Assembly (NCBI GenBank): GCA_039566865.1
Contig: CM076948.1
Coordinates: forward strand, 12,535,001-12,599,000
Direction: 5' to 3'
DNA: 64,000 bases
From: Aurelia coerulea
Taxonomy: Eukaryota; Cnidaria; Scyphozoa; Semaeostomeae; Ulmaridae
Within the stretch, counting starts at the first letter, position 1. Every line of letters starts with the position of its first letter. Under the pieces are notes generated by a model, which did no database searches, was not told the DNA's origin, and worked only from the letters and a program-made list of their open reading frames with translations. The position numbers were made by a program, and so were the translations under genes. Below, in pieces: positions 52,300 through 64,000 of this stretch.

Positions 52300-55200
52300 G
52301 AGTATTCTACTCATCGTTCTTAAAAACTTTAGTTCTGCCATTTACTTCTTTTATAGCCCCATATTAGTGCTGCAGTAACTATTTTTGGAAACATTACCAT
52401 AGACATTAGTCTTTTCTTTTGTCTCATTTTAGCTTTACTGCATAAACCAACATCGGTCAATTAAATGTTTATTTTCTCCAAGAAAACAAAATATAAACAC
52501 AAAAAGTGTTGATTAACGTACTTTATTAGCTACAATTTATTTTATAAACAGTATTGCACTCATCGTTCTTTACAACTTTAGTTCTGCCAGTTACCTCTTT
52601 TTCGCACTATATTAGTACTGCAGCAACCATTCTTTGAAACCTTACTATAGACAATAGTTTTTTCTTTAGTCTCAATTTAGCTTTACTGCATAAACAAACA
52701 TCGATTATTTAAAAGTTTATTTTCTCAAAGAAAATAAAATATAAACACAAAAAGTGTGGATTAGCGTACTTAAGTAGCTACAATTTATTTTATAAACAGT
52801 ATTGCACTCATCGTTCTTTACAACTTTAGTTCTGCCAGTTACCCTTTTTTCGCACTATATTAGTACTGCAGCAACCATTCTTGGAAACCTTACTATAGAC
52901 GTTAGTTTTTTCTTTAGTCTCATTTTAGCTTTACTTCATCAACAAACATCGATTAATTAAATGTCTCTTTTCTGAGAGAAAACAAAATATAAATACAAAA
53001 AAGTGGAGATTAACGTACTTTAGTAGCTAAAATTTATATTATAAAGAGTATATTACTCATCGTTCTTAAAAACTTTTGTTCTGCCAGTTACTTCTTTTAT
53101 AACCCTATATTAGTGCTGCAGCAACTATTCTTGGAAACATTACTAGAGACATTAGCCTTTTCTTTAGTCCCAATTTAGCTTTATTACATAAACATACATC
53201 GATTAATTAAAAGTCAATTTTCTCAAAGGAAACAAATTATAAACACAAAAAGTGTAGATTAACTTTCCTTTTTAGCTACCATTTATATTATTAAGAGTGT
53301 TGTAGTCATCGTTCTATAAAACTTTAGTTCTAACAGTTACTTCTTTTATAGCACTATATTAGTGCTGCAGCAACCATTCTTGGAAACATTACTATAGACA
53401 TTAGTTTTTTTTTAGTCTCATATTAGTTTTACTGCATAAACAAACATCGGTCAATTAAATGTTTATTTTCTTAAAGAAAGCAAAATATAATTACAAAAAT
53501 TGTGGATTAACGTACTTTATTAGCTACAATTTATATTATAAAGAGTATTGCATTCATTGTTCTTTTAAACTTTAGTTCTGCCAGTTACTTCTTTTATAGG
53601 ACTATATTAGAGCTGCAGCAACATTAATTTTAACTACATTTTAGCTTTACTGCAAAAACAAACATCGTTCAATTAAATGTTTATTTTCTCAAAGAAAACA
53701 AAATATAATCACAGAAAGTGTGGATTAACGTACTTTAGTAGCTACAATTTATATTGTAAACAGTATTGCACTCATCGTTCTTTACAACTTTAGTTCTGCC
53801 TGTTACTCCTTTTATGGCACTATATTAGTGCTGCAGAACGATTCTTGGAAATTTTACTATAGACACTAGTTTTTTCTTTAGTCTCAATTTAGCTTTACTG
53901 CATAAACAAACATCGATTAATTAAAAGTTTATTTTCTCAAAGAAAACAAAATATAAACATAAAAAGTGTAGATTAACGTACTTTATTAGCTACAATTTAT
54001 ATTATAAACAGTATTGCACTCATTGTTCTTTGCGATTTTAGTTCTGACAGTTACTTCTTTTTCGCACTATATCAGTACTGCAGCAACCATTCTTGGAAAC
54101 ATTACTATAGACATTAATGTTTTCTATAGTCTGATTTTAGCTTTACTGCATAAACAAACATCGATTAATTAAATGTTTATATTCTGAGAGAAAACCAAAT
54201 ATAAACACAAAAAAAGTGGAGATTAACGTACTTTAGTAGCTACAATTTATATTATAAAGAGTATTGTACTCATCGTTCTTTAAAACTTTAGTTCTGCTTG
54301 TTACTTCTTTTATGGCACTATATTAGTGCTGCAGAACGATTCTTGGAAGTTTTACTATCGACATTAGTTTTTTCTTTTGTCTCATTTCAGCTTTACTTCA
54401 TAAGCAAACATCGATTAATTAAATGTTTATATTCTGAGAGAAAACAAAATATAAACACAAAAAGTGTGGATTAACGTACTTTATTAGCTACAATTTATAT
54501 TATAAAGAGTATTGTACTCATTGTTCTTTGCGATTTTAGTTCTGACAGTTACTTCTTTTTCGCACTATATCAGTACTGCAGCAACCATTCTTGGAAACAT
54601 TACTATAGACATTAATGTTTTCTATAGTCTTATTTTAGCTTTACTGCATAAACAAACATCGATTAATTAAAAGTTTATTTTATCAAAGAAAACAAAATAT
54701 AAACACAAAAAGTGTGGATTAACGTACTTTATTAGCTACAATTTATATTATAAAGAGTATTGTACTCATCGCTCTTTATCACTTTGTTTCTGCCAGTTAC
54801 TTTTTTTTCGCACTATATTAGTACTTTAGCAACCATTCTTGGAAAACTTACTATCGACATTAGTTTTTTCTTTTTTCTCATTTCAGCTTTACTTCATAAA
54901 CAAACATCTATTAATTAAATGTTAAAATTCTGAGAGAAAATAAAAAATAAATGCAAAAAATTGGAATTAACGTACTTTATTAGCTAAAATTTATATTATA
55001 AAGAGTATTCTACTCATCGTTCTTAAAAACTTTAGTTCTGCCATTTACTTCTTTTATAGCCCCATATTAGTGCTGCAGTAACTATTTTTGGAAACATTAC
55101 CATAGACATTAGTCTTTTCTTTAGTCTCATTTTAGCTTTACTGCATAAACCAACATCGGTCAATTAAATGTTTATTTTCTCCAAGAAAACAAAATATAAA

Positions 55201-56690
55201 CACAAAAAGTGTTGATTAACGTACTTTATTAGCTACAATTTATTTTATAAACAGTATTGCACTCATCGTTCTTTACAACTTTAGTTCTGCCAGTTACCTC
55301 TTTTTCGCACTATATTAGTACTGCAGCAACCATTCTTTGAAACCTTACTATAGACAATAGTTTTTTCTTTAGTCTCAATTTAGCTTTACTGCATAAACAA
55401 ACATCGATTATTTAAAAGTTTATTTTCTCAAAGAAAATAAAATATAAACACAAAAAGTGTGGATTAGCGTACTTTAGTAGCTACAATTTATTTTATAAAC
55501 AGTATTGCACTCATCGTTCTTTACAACTTTAGTTCTGCCAGTTACCCTTTTTTCGCACTATATTAGTACTGCAGCAACCATTCTTGGAAACCTTACTATA
55601 GACGTTAGTTTTTTCTTTAGTCTCATTTTAGCTTTACTTCATCAACAAACATCGATTAATTAAATGTCTCTTTTCTGAGAGAAAACAAAATATAAATACA
55701 AAAAAGTGGAGATTAACGTACTTTAGTAGCTAAAATTTATATTATAAAGAGTATATTACTCATCGTTCTTAAAAACTTTTGTTCTGCCAGTTACTTCTTT
55801 TATAACCCTATATTAGTGCTGCAGCAACTATTCTTGGAAACATTACTAGAGACATTAGCCTTTTCTTTAGTCCCAATTTAGCTTTATTACATAAACATAC
55901 ATCGATTAATTAAAAGTCTATTTTCTCAAAGGAAACAAATTATAAACACAAAAAGTGTAGATTAACTTTCCTTTTTAGCTACCATTTATATTATTAAGAG
56001 TGTTGTAGTCATCGTTCTATAAAACTTTAGTTCTAACAGTTACTTCTTTTATAGCACTATATTAGTGCTGCAGCAACCATTCTTGGAAACATTACTATAG
56101 ACATTAGTTTTTTTTTAGTCTCATATTAGTTTTACTGCATAAACAAACATCGGTCAATTAAATGTTTATTTTCTTAAAGAAAGCAAAATATAATTACAAA
56201 AATTGTGGATTAACGTACTTTATTAGCTACAATTTATATTATAAAGAGTATTGCATTCATTGTTCTTTTAAACTTTAGTTCTGCCAGTTACTTCTTTTAT
56301 AGGACTATATTAGAGCTGCAGCAACATTAATTTTAACTACATTTTAGCTTTACTGCAAAAACAAACATCGTTCAATTAAATGTTTATTTTCTCAAAGAAA
56401 ACAAAATATAATCACAAAAAGTGTGGATTAACGTACTTTAGTAGCTACAATTTATATTGTAAACAGTATTGCACTCATCGTTCTTTACAACTTTAGTTCT
56501 GCCTGTTACTCCTTTTATGGCACTATATTAGTGCTGCAGAACGATTCTTGGAAATTTTACTATAGACACTAGTTTTTTCTTTAGTCTCAATTTAGCTTTA
56601 CTGCATAAACAAACATCGATTAATTAAAAGTTTATTTTCTCAAAGAAAACAAAATATAAACATAAAAAGTGTAGATTAACGTACTTTATT
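52300..56690 (+). repeat. Higher-order repeat, shift about 2702 bp
   Basis: Marker variants recur at the same shift: GCAGTAACTATTTTTGG at 52372 and 55075, the TCATATTAG variant at 53418 and 56120, GCAGAACGATTCTTGG at 53833 and 56535. That is about eleven monomers. A further copy of the last marker lies at 58488, a shift of about 1953. Confidence 0.85.
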
Positions 56691-59600
56691 AGCTACATAT
56701 TATAAACAGTATTGCACTCATTGTTCTTTGCGATTTTAGTTCTGACAGTTACTTTTTTTTCGCACTATATTAGTACTTTAGCAACCATTCTTGGAAACCT
56801 TACTATAGACATTAGTTTTTTCTTTAGTCTCAATTTACCTTTACTGCATAAACAAACATCGATTAATTTAAAGTTTATTTTCTCAAAGAAAACAAAATAT
56901 AAACATAAAATGTGTAGATTAACGTACTAATTAGCTACAATTTATATTATAAAGAGTATTGTGCTCATTGTTCTTTACAACTTTATTTCTGCCAGTTACT
57001 TCTTTTTCGCACTATATTAGTACTGCAGAAACCATTCTTGGAAGTTTTACTATCGACATTGGTTTTTTCTTTTGTCTCATTTTAGCTTTACTGCATATAC
57101 AAACATCGATTAATTAAATGTTTATATTCTGAGAGAAAACAAAATATAAACACAAAAAGTGTGGATTAACGTACTTTATTAGCTACAATTTATATTATAA
57201 AGAGTACTGTACTCATCGTTCTTTATAACTTTGTTTCTGCCAGTTAGTTCTTTTTCGCACTATATTAGTTCTGCAGCAACCATTCTTTGAAACCTTAATA
57301 TAGACATTAGTTTTTTCTTTAGTCTCATTTTAGCTTTACTTCATCAACAAACATCGATTAATTAAATGTTTCTTTTCTGAGAGAAAACAAAATATAAATA
57401 CAAAAAAGTGGAGATTAACGTATTTTAGTAGCTAAAATTTATATTATAAAGAGTATTCTACTCATCGTTCTTAAAAACTTTTGTTCTGCCAGTTACCTCT
57501 TTTATAACCCTATATTAGTGCTTGAGCAACTATTCTTGGAAACATTACTATAGACATTAGCCTTTTCTTTAGTCCCAATTTAGCTTTATTACATAAACAT
57601 ACATCGATTAATTAAAAGTCTATTTTCTCAAAGGAAACAAATTATAAACACAAAAAGTGTAGATTAACCTTCCTTCTTTTAGCTACAATTTATATTATTA
57701 AGAGTGTTGTAGTCATCGTTCTATAAAACTTTAGTTCTAACAGTTACTTCTTTTATAGCACTATATTAGTGCTGCAGCAACCATTCTTGGAAACATTACT
57801 ATAGACATTAGTTTTTTCTTTAGTCTCATTTCAGCTTTACTTCATAAACAAACATCGATTAATTAAATGTTTATATTCTGAGAGAAAACAAAATATAAAC
57901 ACAAAAAATGTGGATTAACGTACCTTAGTATTTGAAATTTATATTATAAAGAGTATTGTACTCATCGTTCTTTAAAACTTTAGTTCTGCCAGTTAATTCT
58001 TTTATAGCACTATATTAGTGCGGCAGAAACCATTTTTAGATACATTACTATAGACATTAGCTTTTTTTAGTGTCATATTAGTTTTACTGCATAAACAAAC
58101 ATCGGTCAATTAAATGTTTATTTTCTTAAAGAAAGCAAAATATAATTACAAAAATTGTGGATTAACGTACTTTATTAGCTACAATTTATATTATAAAGAG
58201 TATTGCATTCATTGTTCTTTTAAACTTTAGTTCTGCCAGTTACTTCTTTTATAGGACTATATTAGAGCTGCAGCAACATTAATTTTAACTACATTTTAGC
58301 TTTACTGCAAAAACAAACATCGTTCAATTAAATGTTTATTTTCTCAAAGAAAACAAAATATAATCACAAAAAGTGTGGATTAACGTATTTTAGTAGCTAC
58401 AATTTATATTGTAAACAGTATTGCACTCATCGTTCTTTACAACTTTAGTTCTGCCTGTTACTTCTTTTATGGCACTATATTAGTGCTGCAGAACGATTCT
58501 TGGAAATTTTACTATAGACACTAGTGTTTTCTTTAGTCTCAATTTAGCTTTACTGCATAAACAAACATCGATTAATTAAAAGTTTATTTTCTCAAAGAAA
58601 ACAAAATATAAACATAAAATGTGTAGATTAACGTACTAATTAGCTACAATTTATATTATAAAGAGTATTGTGCTCATTGTTCTTTGCGATTTTAGTTCTG
58701 ACAGTTACTTCTTTTTCGCACTATATCAGTACTGCAGCAACCATTCTTGGAAACATTACTATAGACATTAATGTTTTCTATAGTCTGATTTTAGCTTTAC
58801 TGCATAAACAAACATCGATTGATTAAATGTTTATATTCTGAGAGAAAACAAAATATAAACACAAAAAGTGTGGATTAACGTACTTTATTAGCTACAATTT
58901 ATATTATAAAGAGTATTGTACTCATCGCTCTTTATTACTTTGCTTCTGCCAGTTACTTCTTTTTCACACTATATTAGTACTTTAGCAACCATTCTTGGAA
59001 ACCTTACTATAGACATTAGTTTTTTCTTTAGTCTCAATTTACCTTTACTGCATAAACAAACATCGATTAATTTAAAGTTTATTTTCTCAAAGAAAACAAA
59101 ATATAAACATAAAATGTGTAGATTAACGTACTAATTAGCTACAATTTATATTATAAAGAGTATTGTGCTCATTGTTATTTAAAACGTTAGTTCTGTTAGT
59201 TACTTCTTTTATAGGACTATATTAGTGCTGCAGCAAAATTAATTTAAACTACATTTTAGCTTTACTGCATAAACAAACATCGATTAATTAAATGTTTATT
59301 TTCTCAAAGAAAGCAAAATATAAACATAGAAAGTGTCGATTGACGTACTTTATTAGCTACAATTTATATTATAAAGAGTACTTTACTCATCGTTCTTTAT
59401 AACTTTGTTTCTGCCAGTTAGTTCTTTTTCACACTATATTAGTACTGCAGCAACCATTCTTTGAAACCTTACTATAGACAATAGTTTTTTCTTTAGTCTC
59501 AATTTAGCTTTACTGCATAAACAAACATCGATTATTTAAAAGTTTATTTTCTCAAAGAAAACAAAATATAAACACAAAAAGTGTGGATTAGCGTACTTTA

Positions 59601-60229
59601 GTAGCTAAAATTTATATTATAAAGAGTATTCTATTCATCGTTCTTAAAAACTTTATTTCTGCCAGTTACTTCTTTTTCGCACTATATTAGTACTGCAGAA
59701 ACCATTCTTGGAAGTTTTACTATCGACATTGTTTTTTCTTTTGTCTCATTTTAGCTTTACTGCATATACAAACATCGATTAATTAAATGTTTATATTCTG
59801 AGAGAAAACAAAATATAAACACAAAAAGTGTGGATTAACGTACTTTATTAGCTACAATTTATATTATAAAGAGTATTGTACTCATCGCTCTTTATTACTT
59901 TGTTTCTGCCAGTTACTTCTTTTTCGCACTATATTAGTACTTTAGCAACCATTCTATGAAACCTTACTATAGAAATTAGTTTTTTCTTTAGTCTCATTTT
60001 AGCTTTACTTCATCAACAAACATCGATTAATTAAATGTTTCTTTTCTGAGAGAAAACAAAATATAAATACAAAAAGTGGAGATTAACGTACTTTAGTAGC
60101 TAAAATTTATATTATAAAGAGTATTCTACTCATCGTTCTTAAAAACTTTTGTTCTGCCAGTTACATCTTTTATAACCCTATATTAGTGCTGCAGCAACTA
60201 TTCTTGGAAACATTACTAGAGACATTAGC

Positions 60230-63100
60230 CTTTTCTTTAGTCTCAATTTAGGTTTACTGCATAAACAAACATCGATTATTTAAAAGTTTATTTTCTAAAA
60301 GAAAACAAAATATAAACATAAAAAGTGTAGATTTACGTGCTTTATTAGCTACAATTCACATTATAAAGAGTATTCTACTCATCGTTCTTAAAAACTTTTG
60401 TTCTGCCAGTTACATCTTTTATAACCCTATATTAGTGCTGCAGCAACTATTCTTGGAAACATTACTAGAGACATTAGCCTTTTCTTTAGTCTCAATTTAG
60501 GTTTACTGCATAAGCAAACATCGATTATTTAAAAGTTTATTTTCTAAAAGAAAACAAATTATAAACACAAAAAGTGTAGATTAACCTTCTTTTTTAGCTA
60601 CCATTTATATTATTAAGAGTGTTGTAGTCATCGTTCTATAAAACTTTAGTTCTAACAGTTACTTCTTTTATAGCACTGTATTAGTGCTGCAGCAACCATT
60701 CTTGGAAACATTACTATAGACATTAGTTTTTTCTTTAGTCTCATTTTAGCTTTACTGCATAAACAAAAATCTATTAATTAAAGGTTTATTTTCTCAAAGA
60801 AAACAATATATAAACACAAAAAGTGTGGATTAACGTACTTTAGAAGCTACGATTTATATTATAAAGAGTATTGTGCTCATCGTTCTTTAAAACTTTAGTT
60901 CTGCCAATGACTTCTTTTTCGCATTATATTAGTACTTTAGCAACCATTCTTGGAAATCTTACTATAGAAATTAGTTTTTTCTTTAGTCTCAATTTAGCTT
61001 TACTGCATAAACAAACATCGATTATTTAAAAGTTTATTTTCTAAAAGAAAACAAAATATAAACATAAAAAGTGTAGATTAACGTGCTTTATTAGCTACAA
61101 TTTATATTATAAAGAGTATTCTACTCATCGTTCGTAAAAACTTTATTTCTGCCAGTTACTTCTTCTTCGCACTATATTAGTACTGCAGCAACCATTCTTG
61201 GAAGTTTTACTATCGACATTGTTTTTTCTTTTGTCTCATTTTAGCTTTACTGCATATACAAACACCGATTAATTAAATGTTTATATTCTGAGAGAAAGCA
61301 AAATATAAACACAAAAAGTGTGTATTAACGTACTTTATTAGCTACAATTTATATTATAAAGAGTGTTGTAGTCATCGTTCATTAAAACTTTAGTTCTGCC
61401 AGTTACTTCTATTTTAGCACTATATTAGTGCTGCAGCAACAATTTTTGGATAAATTACTATAGACATTAGTTTTTTCTTTAGTCTCATTTTAGCTTTACT
61501 GCATAAACAAACATCGGTTAATTATAAGTTTATTTTCTCAAAGAAAGCAAAATATAAACACAAAACATGGCGATTAACGTACTTTAGTAGCTAAAATTTA
61601 TATTATAAACAGTATTGCACTCATCGTTCTTTACAACTTTAGTTCTGCCAGTTACTTCTTTTATAGCACTATATTCGTACTGCAGCAACCATTTTTGGAA
61701 ACATTACTATAGACATTAGTTTTTTCTTTAGTCTCAATTTAGCTTCACTGCATAAACAAACATCGGTTAATTATCAGTTTATTTTCTCAAAGAAAGCAAA
61801 ATATAAACACAAAAAATGGCGATTAACGTACTTTAGTAGCTAAAATTTATATTATAAACAGTATTGCACTCATCGTTCTTTACAACTTTAGTTCTGCCAG
61901 TTACTACTTTTATAACCCTATATTAGTGCTGCAGCAACTATTCTTGGAAACATTACTAGAGACATTAGCCTTTTCTTTAGTCTCAATTTAGGTTTACTGC
62001 ATAAGCAAACATCGATTATTTAAAAGTTTATTTTCTAAAAGAAAACAAATTATAAACACAAAAAGTGTAGATTAACCTTCTTTTTTAGCTACCATTTATA
62101 TTATTAAGAGTGTTGTAGTCATCGTTCTATAAAACTTTAGTTCTAACAGTTACTTCTTTTATAGCACTGTATTAGTGCTGCAGCAACCATTCTTGGAAAC
62201 ATTACTATAGACATTAGTTTTTTCTTTAGTCTCACTTTAGCTTTACTGCATAAACAAACATCTATTAATTAAAGGTTTATTTTCTCAAAGAAAACAATAT
62301 ATAAACACAAAAAGTGTGGATTAACGTACTTTAGAAGCTACAATTTATATTATAAAGAGTATTGTGCTCATCGTTCTTTAAAACTTTAGTTCTGCCAATG
62401 ACTTCTTTTTCGCATTATATTAGTACTTTAGCAACCATTCTTGGAAATCTTACTATAGAAATTAGTTTTTTCTTTAGTCTCAATTTAGGTTTACTGCATA
62501 AACAAACATCGATTATTTAAAAGTTTATTTTCTAAAAGAAAACAAAATATAAACATAAATAGTGTAGATTAACGTGCTTTATTAGCTACAATTTATATTA
62601 TAAAGAGTATTCTACTCATCGTTCGTAAAAACTTTATTTCTGCCAGTTACTTCTTCTTCGCACTATATTAGTACTGCAGCAACCATTCTTGGAAGTTTTA
62701 CTATCGACATTGGTTTTTTCTTTTGTCTCATTTTAGCTTTACTGCATATACAAACACCGATTAATTAAATGTTTATATTCTGAGAGAAAGCAAAATATAA
62801 ACACAAAAAGTGTGTATTAACGTACTTTATTAGCTACAATTTATATTATAAAGAGTGTTGTAGTCATCGTTCATTAAAACTTTAGTTCTGCCAGTTACTT
62901 CTATTTTAGCACTATATTAGTGCTGCAGCAACAATTTTTGGAAACATTACTATAGACATTAGTTTTTTCTTTAGTCTCAATTTAGCTTCACTGCATAAAC
63001 AAACATCGGTTAATTATAAGTTTATTTTCTCAAAGAAAGCAAAATATAAACACAAAACATGGCGATTAACGTACTTTAGTAGCTAAAATTTATATTATAA
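60230..63100 (+). repeat. Higher-order repeat, shift about 1491 bp
   Basis: ACTGCATAAGCAAACATCG occurs at 60505 and 61996, and the following monomers (GCATTATATTAGTACTTTAG and CATATACAAACACCGATT) repeat in the same order. That is about six monomers. Confidence 0.8.
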
Positions 63101-63450
63101 ACAGTATTGCACTCATCGTTCTTTACAACTTTAGTTCTGCCAGTTACTTCTTTTATAGCACTATATTCGTACTGCAGCAACCATTTTTGGAAACATTACT
63201 ATAGACATTAGTTTTTTCTTTAGTCTCACTTTAGCTTTACTGTATAAACAAACATCGATTAATTATCAGTTTATTTTCTCAAAGAAAGCAAAATATAAAC
63301 ACAAAAAATGGCGATTAACGTACTTTAGTAGCTAAGATTTATATTATAAACAGTATTGCACTCATCGTTCTTTACAACTTTAGTTCTGCCAGTTACTACT
63401 TTTATAGCACTATATTCGTGCTGCAGCAACCATTCTTGGAAACATTACTA

Positions 63451-63522
63451 GGGTTAGGGTTAGGGTTAGGGTTAGGGTTAGGGTTAGGGTTAGGGTTAGG
63501 GTTAGGGTTAGGGTTAGGGTTA
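63451..63522 (+). repeat. Interstitial telomeric repeat, twelve perfect GGGTTA units
   Basis: Exactly 72 bp of GGGTTA repeats interrupt a satellite monomer between ATTACTA and GACATTAG. Neighbouring monomers read ATTACTATAGACATTAG at the same point. There are no flanking degenerate hexamers or other inserted DNA. Confidence 0.97.
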
Positions 63523-64000
63523 GACATTAGTTTTTTCTTTAGTCTCACTTTAGCTTTACTGTATAAACAAACATCGATTAATTTAATATTTGTTTACTCA
63601 AAGAAAACAAAATATAAAGACAAAAAGTGTGGATTAACGTACTTTAGTTGCTGCAATTTATATTATAAAGAGTCTTGCACTCATCGTTCTCTAAAACTTT
63701 AGTTCTGTCAGTTACTTCTTTTATAGCAATATATTGGTGCTGCAGCAACCTTAATTTTAATTACATTTTAGATTTACTGCATAAACAAATATCGATTAAT
63801 TAAAAGTTTATTTTCTCAAAGAAAACAAAGTATAAACACAAAAAATGGGGACCAACATACTTTAGTATCCGAAATTTTTAATATAAAGAGTATTGTACTC
63901 AGCGGACTTTAAAACTTTAGTTCTGCCAGTTACTTCTTTTATAGCACTATATTCGTGCTGCAGCAACCATTCTTGGAGACATTACTATAGACATTAGTTT

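Larger units (their letters stand above)
48952..64000 (+). repeat. AT-rich satellite array, monomer about 245 bp, about 60 copies
   Basis: Each monomer contains CATAAACAAACATCGATTAA, CAAAATATAAACACAAAAAG, TTAACGTACTTTATTAGC, GTTCTGCCAGTTACTTCTTT and ATTAGTGCTGCAGCAACCAT in that order. Spacing is mostly 245-250 bp, with some short monomers (about 218 bp) that lack ATTACTATAGACATTAG. All copies are in the same orientation and the array runs off the window. No real ORFs: apparent frames of 72-94 codons repeat with the DNA. Confidence 0.97.

Noticed and set aside
48766..63702. ORFs of 71-94 codons in the satellite, one with a Gly-Leu repeat
   Set aside because: They repeat with the monomer, and the Gly-Leu run is the telomeric tract read in frame; no independent coding signal.
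48952..64000. CRISPR-like regular spacing of repeats
   Set aside because: The whole monomer is conserved, with no unique spacers, and the surroundings are eukaryotic; this is satellite DNA.

Overview
This window looks like heterochromatic or repeat-rich DNA from a metazoan, most likely a marine invertebrate. I lean towards an anthozoan cnidarian, but that guess is weak. The reasons are the mix of transposon families (Ty3/Gypsy, Penelope-like, restriction-endonuclease LINE, CR1/L2-type LINE, hAT, Harbinger-like and TA-target elements), intronless degraded ORFs, long AT-rich satellite DNA and a TTAGGG-type telomeric tract. I found no convincing host protein-coding gene, rRNA or functional tRNA. 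Almost every coding segment belongs to a mobile element and nearly all of them are broken.

Layout. 1-6567: a decayed Ty3/Gypsy gag-pol with a MYND-type zinc finger before the protease, split inside reverse transcriptase by a 729-bp inverted-repeat element (2497-3225, 3-bp target duplication). 7141-8996: non-coding, with a dispersed repeat copy and a tRNA-like SINE head. 8997-22888: one Penelope-like element (RT plus GIY-YIG endonuclease) whose body holds a LINE tail (9148-9644), a TA-target MITE (11201-11776) and a 10.7-kb foldback element (11819-22525). A second Penelope tail at 25938-26458 still has the uninterrupted sequence, so it acts as an internal empty-site control for the last two insertions.

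The foldback element has arms of about 2.5-2.9 kb. They contain a 41-bp minisatellite, a captured ORF and TA-target transposons. Its centre is filled by a 3.8-kb hAT-like element carrying a 1.1-kb tandem duplication. 22889-30803 is a chain of retroelement pieces separated by (ATT)n tracts: Penelope-type tails with hammerhead-like CTGATGA...GAAAC cores, and two minus-strand R4/Dong-like LINEs, one of them split by a hAT deletion derivative. 30821-36660 holds a small MITE, a 1.68-kb palindrome and a tandemly repeated 1.2-1.5-kb family. 36661-41710 is a nearly intact full-length CR1/L2-type LINE on the minus strand. 42795-43572 is another inverted-repeat transposon. 43577-48951 has no recognisable gene, apart from a recent 156-bp direct duplication.

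48952-64000 (to the edge of the window) is a satellite array of about 245-bp monomers, roughly 60 copies, with several local higher-order periods (about 1.49, 1.95 and 2.70 kb). Twelve perfect telomeric hexamers sit inside one monomer at 63451-63522.

The genes do not form a pathway. The informative content is the nesting order: several insertions can be dated relative to each other because paralogous empty sites lie in the same window. All percentages, counts and family names are by eye; no alignment or database search was run.
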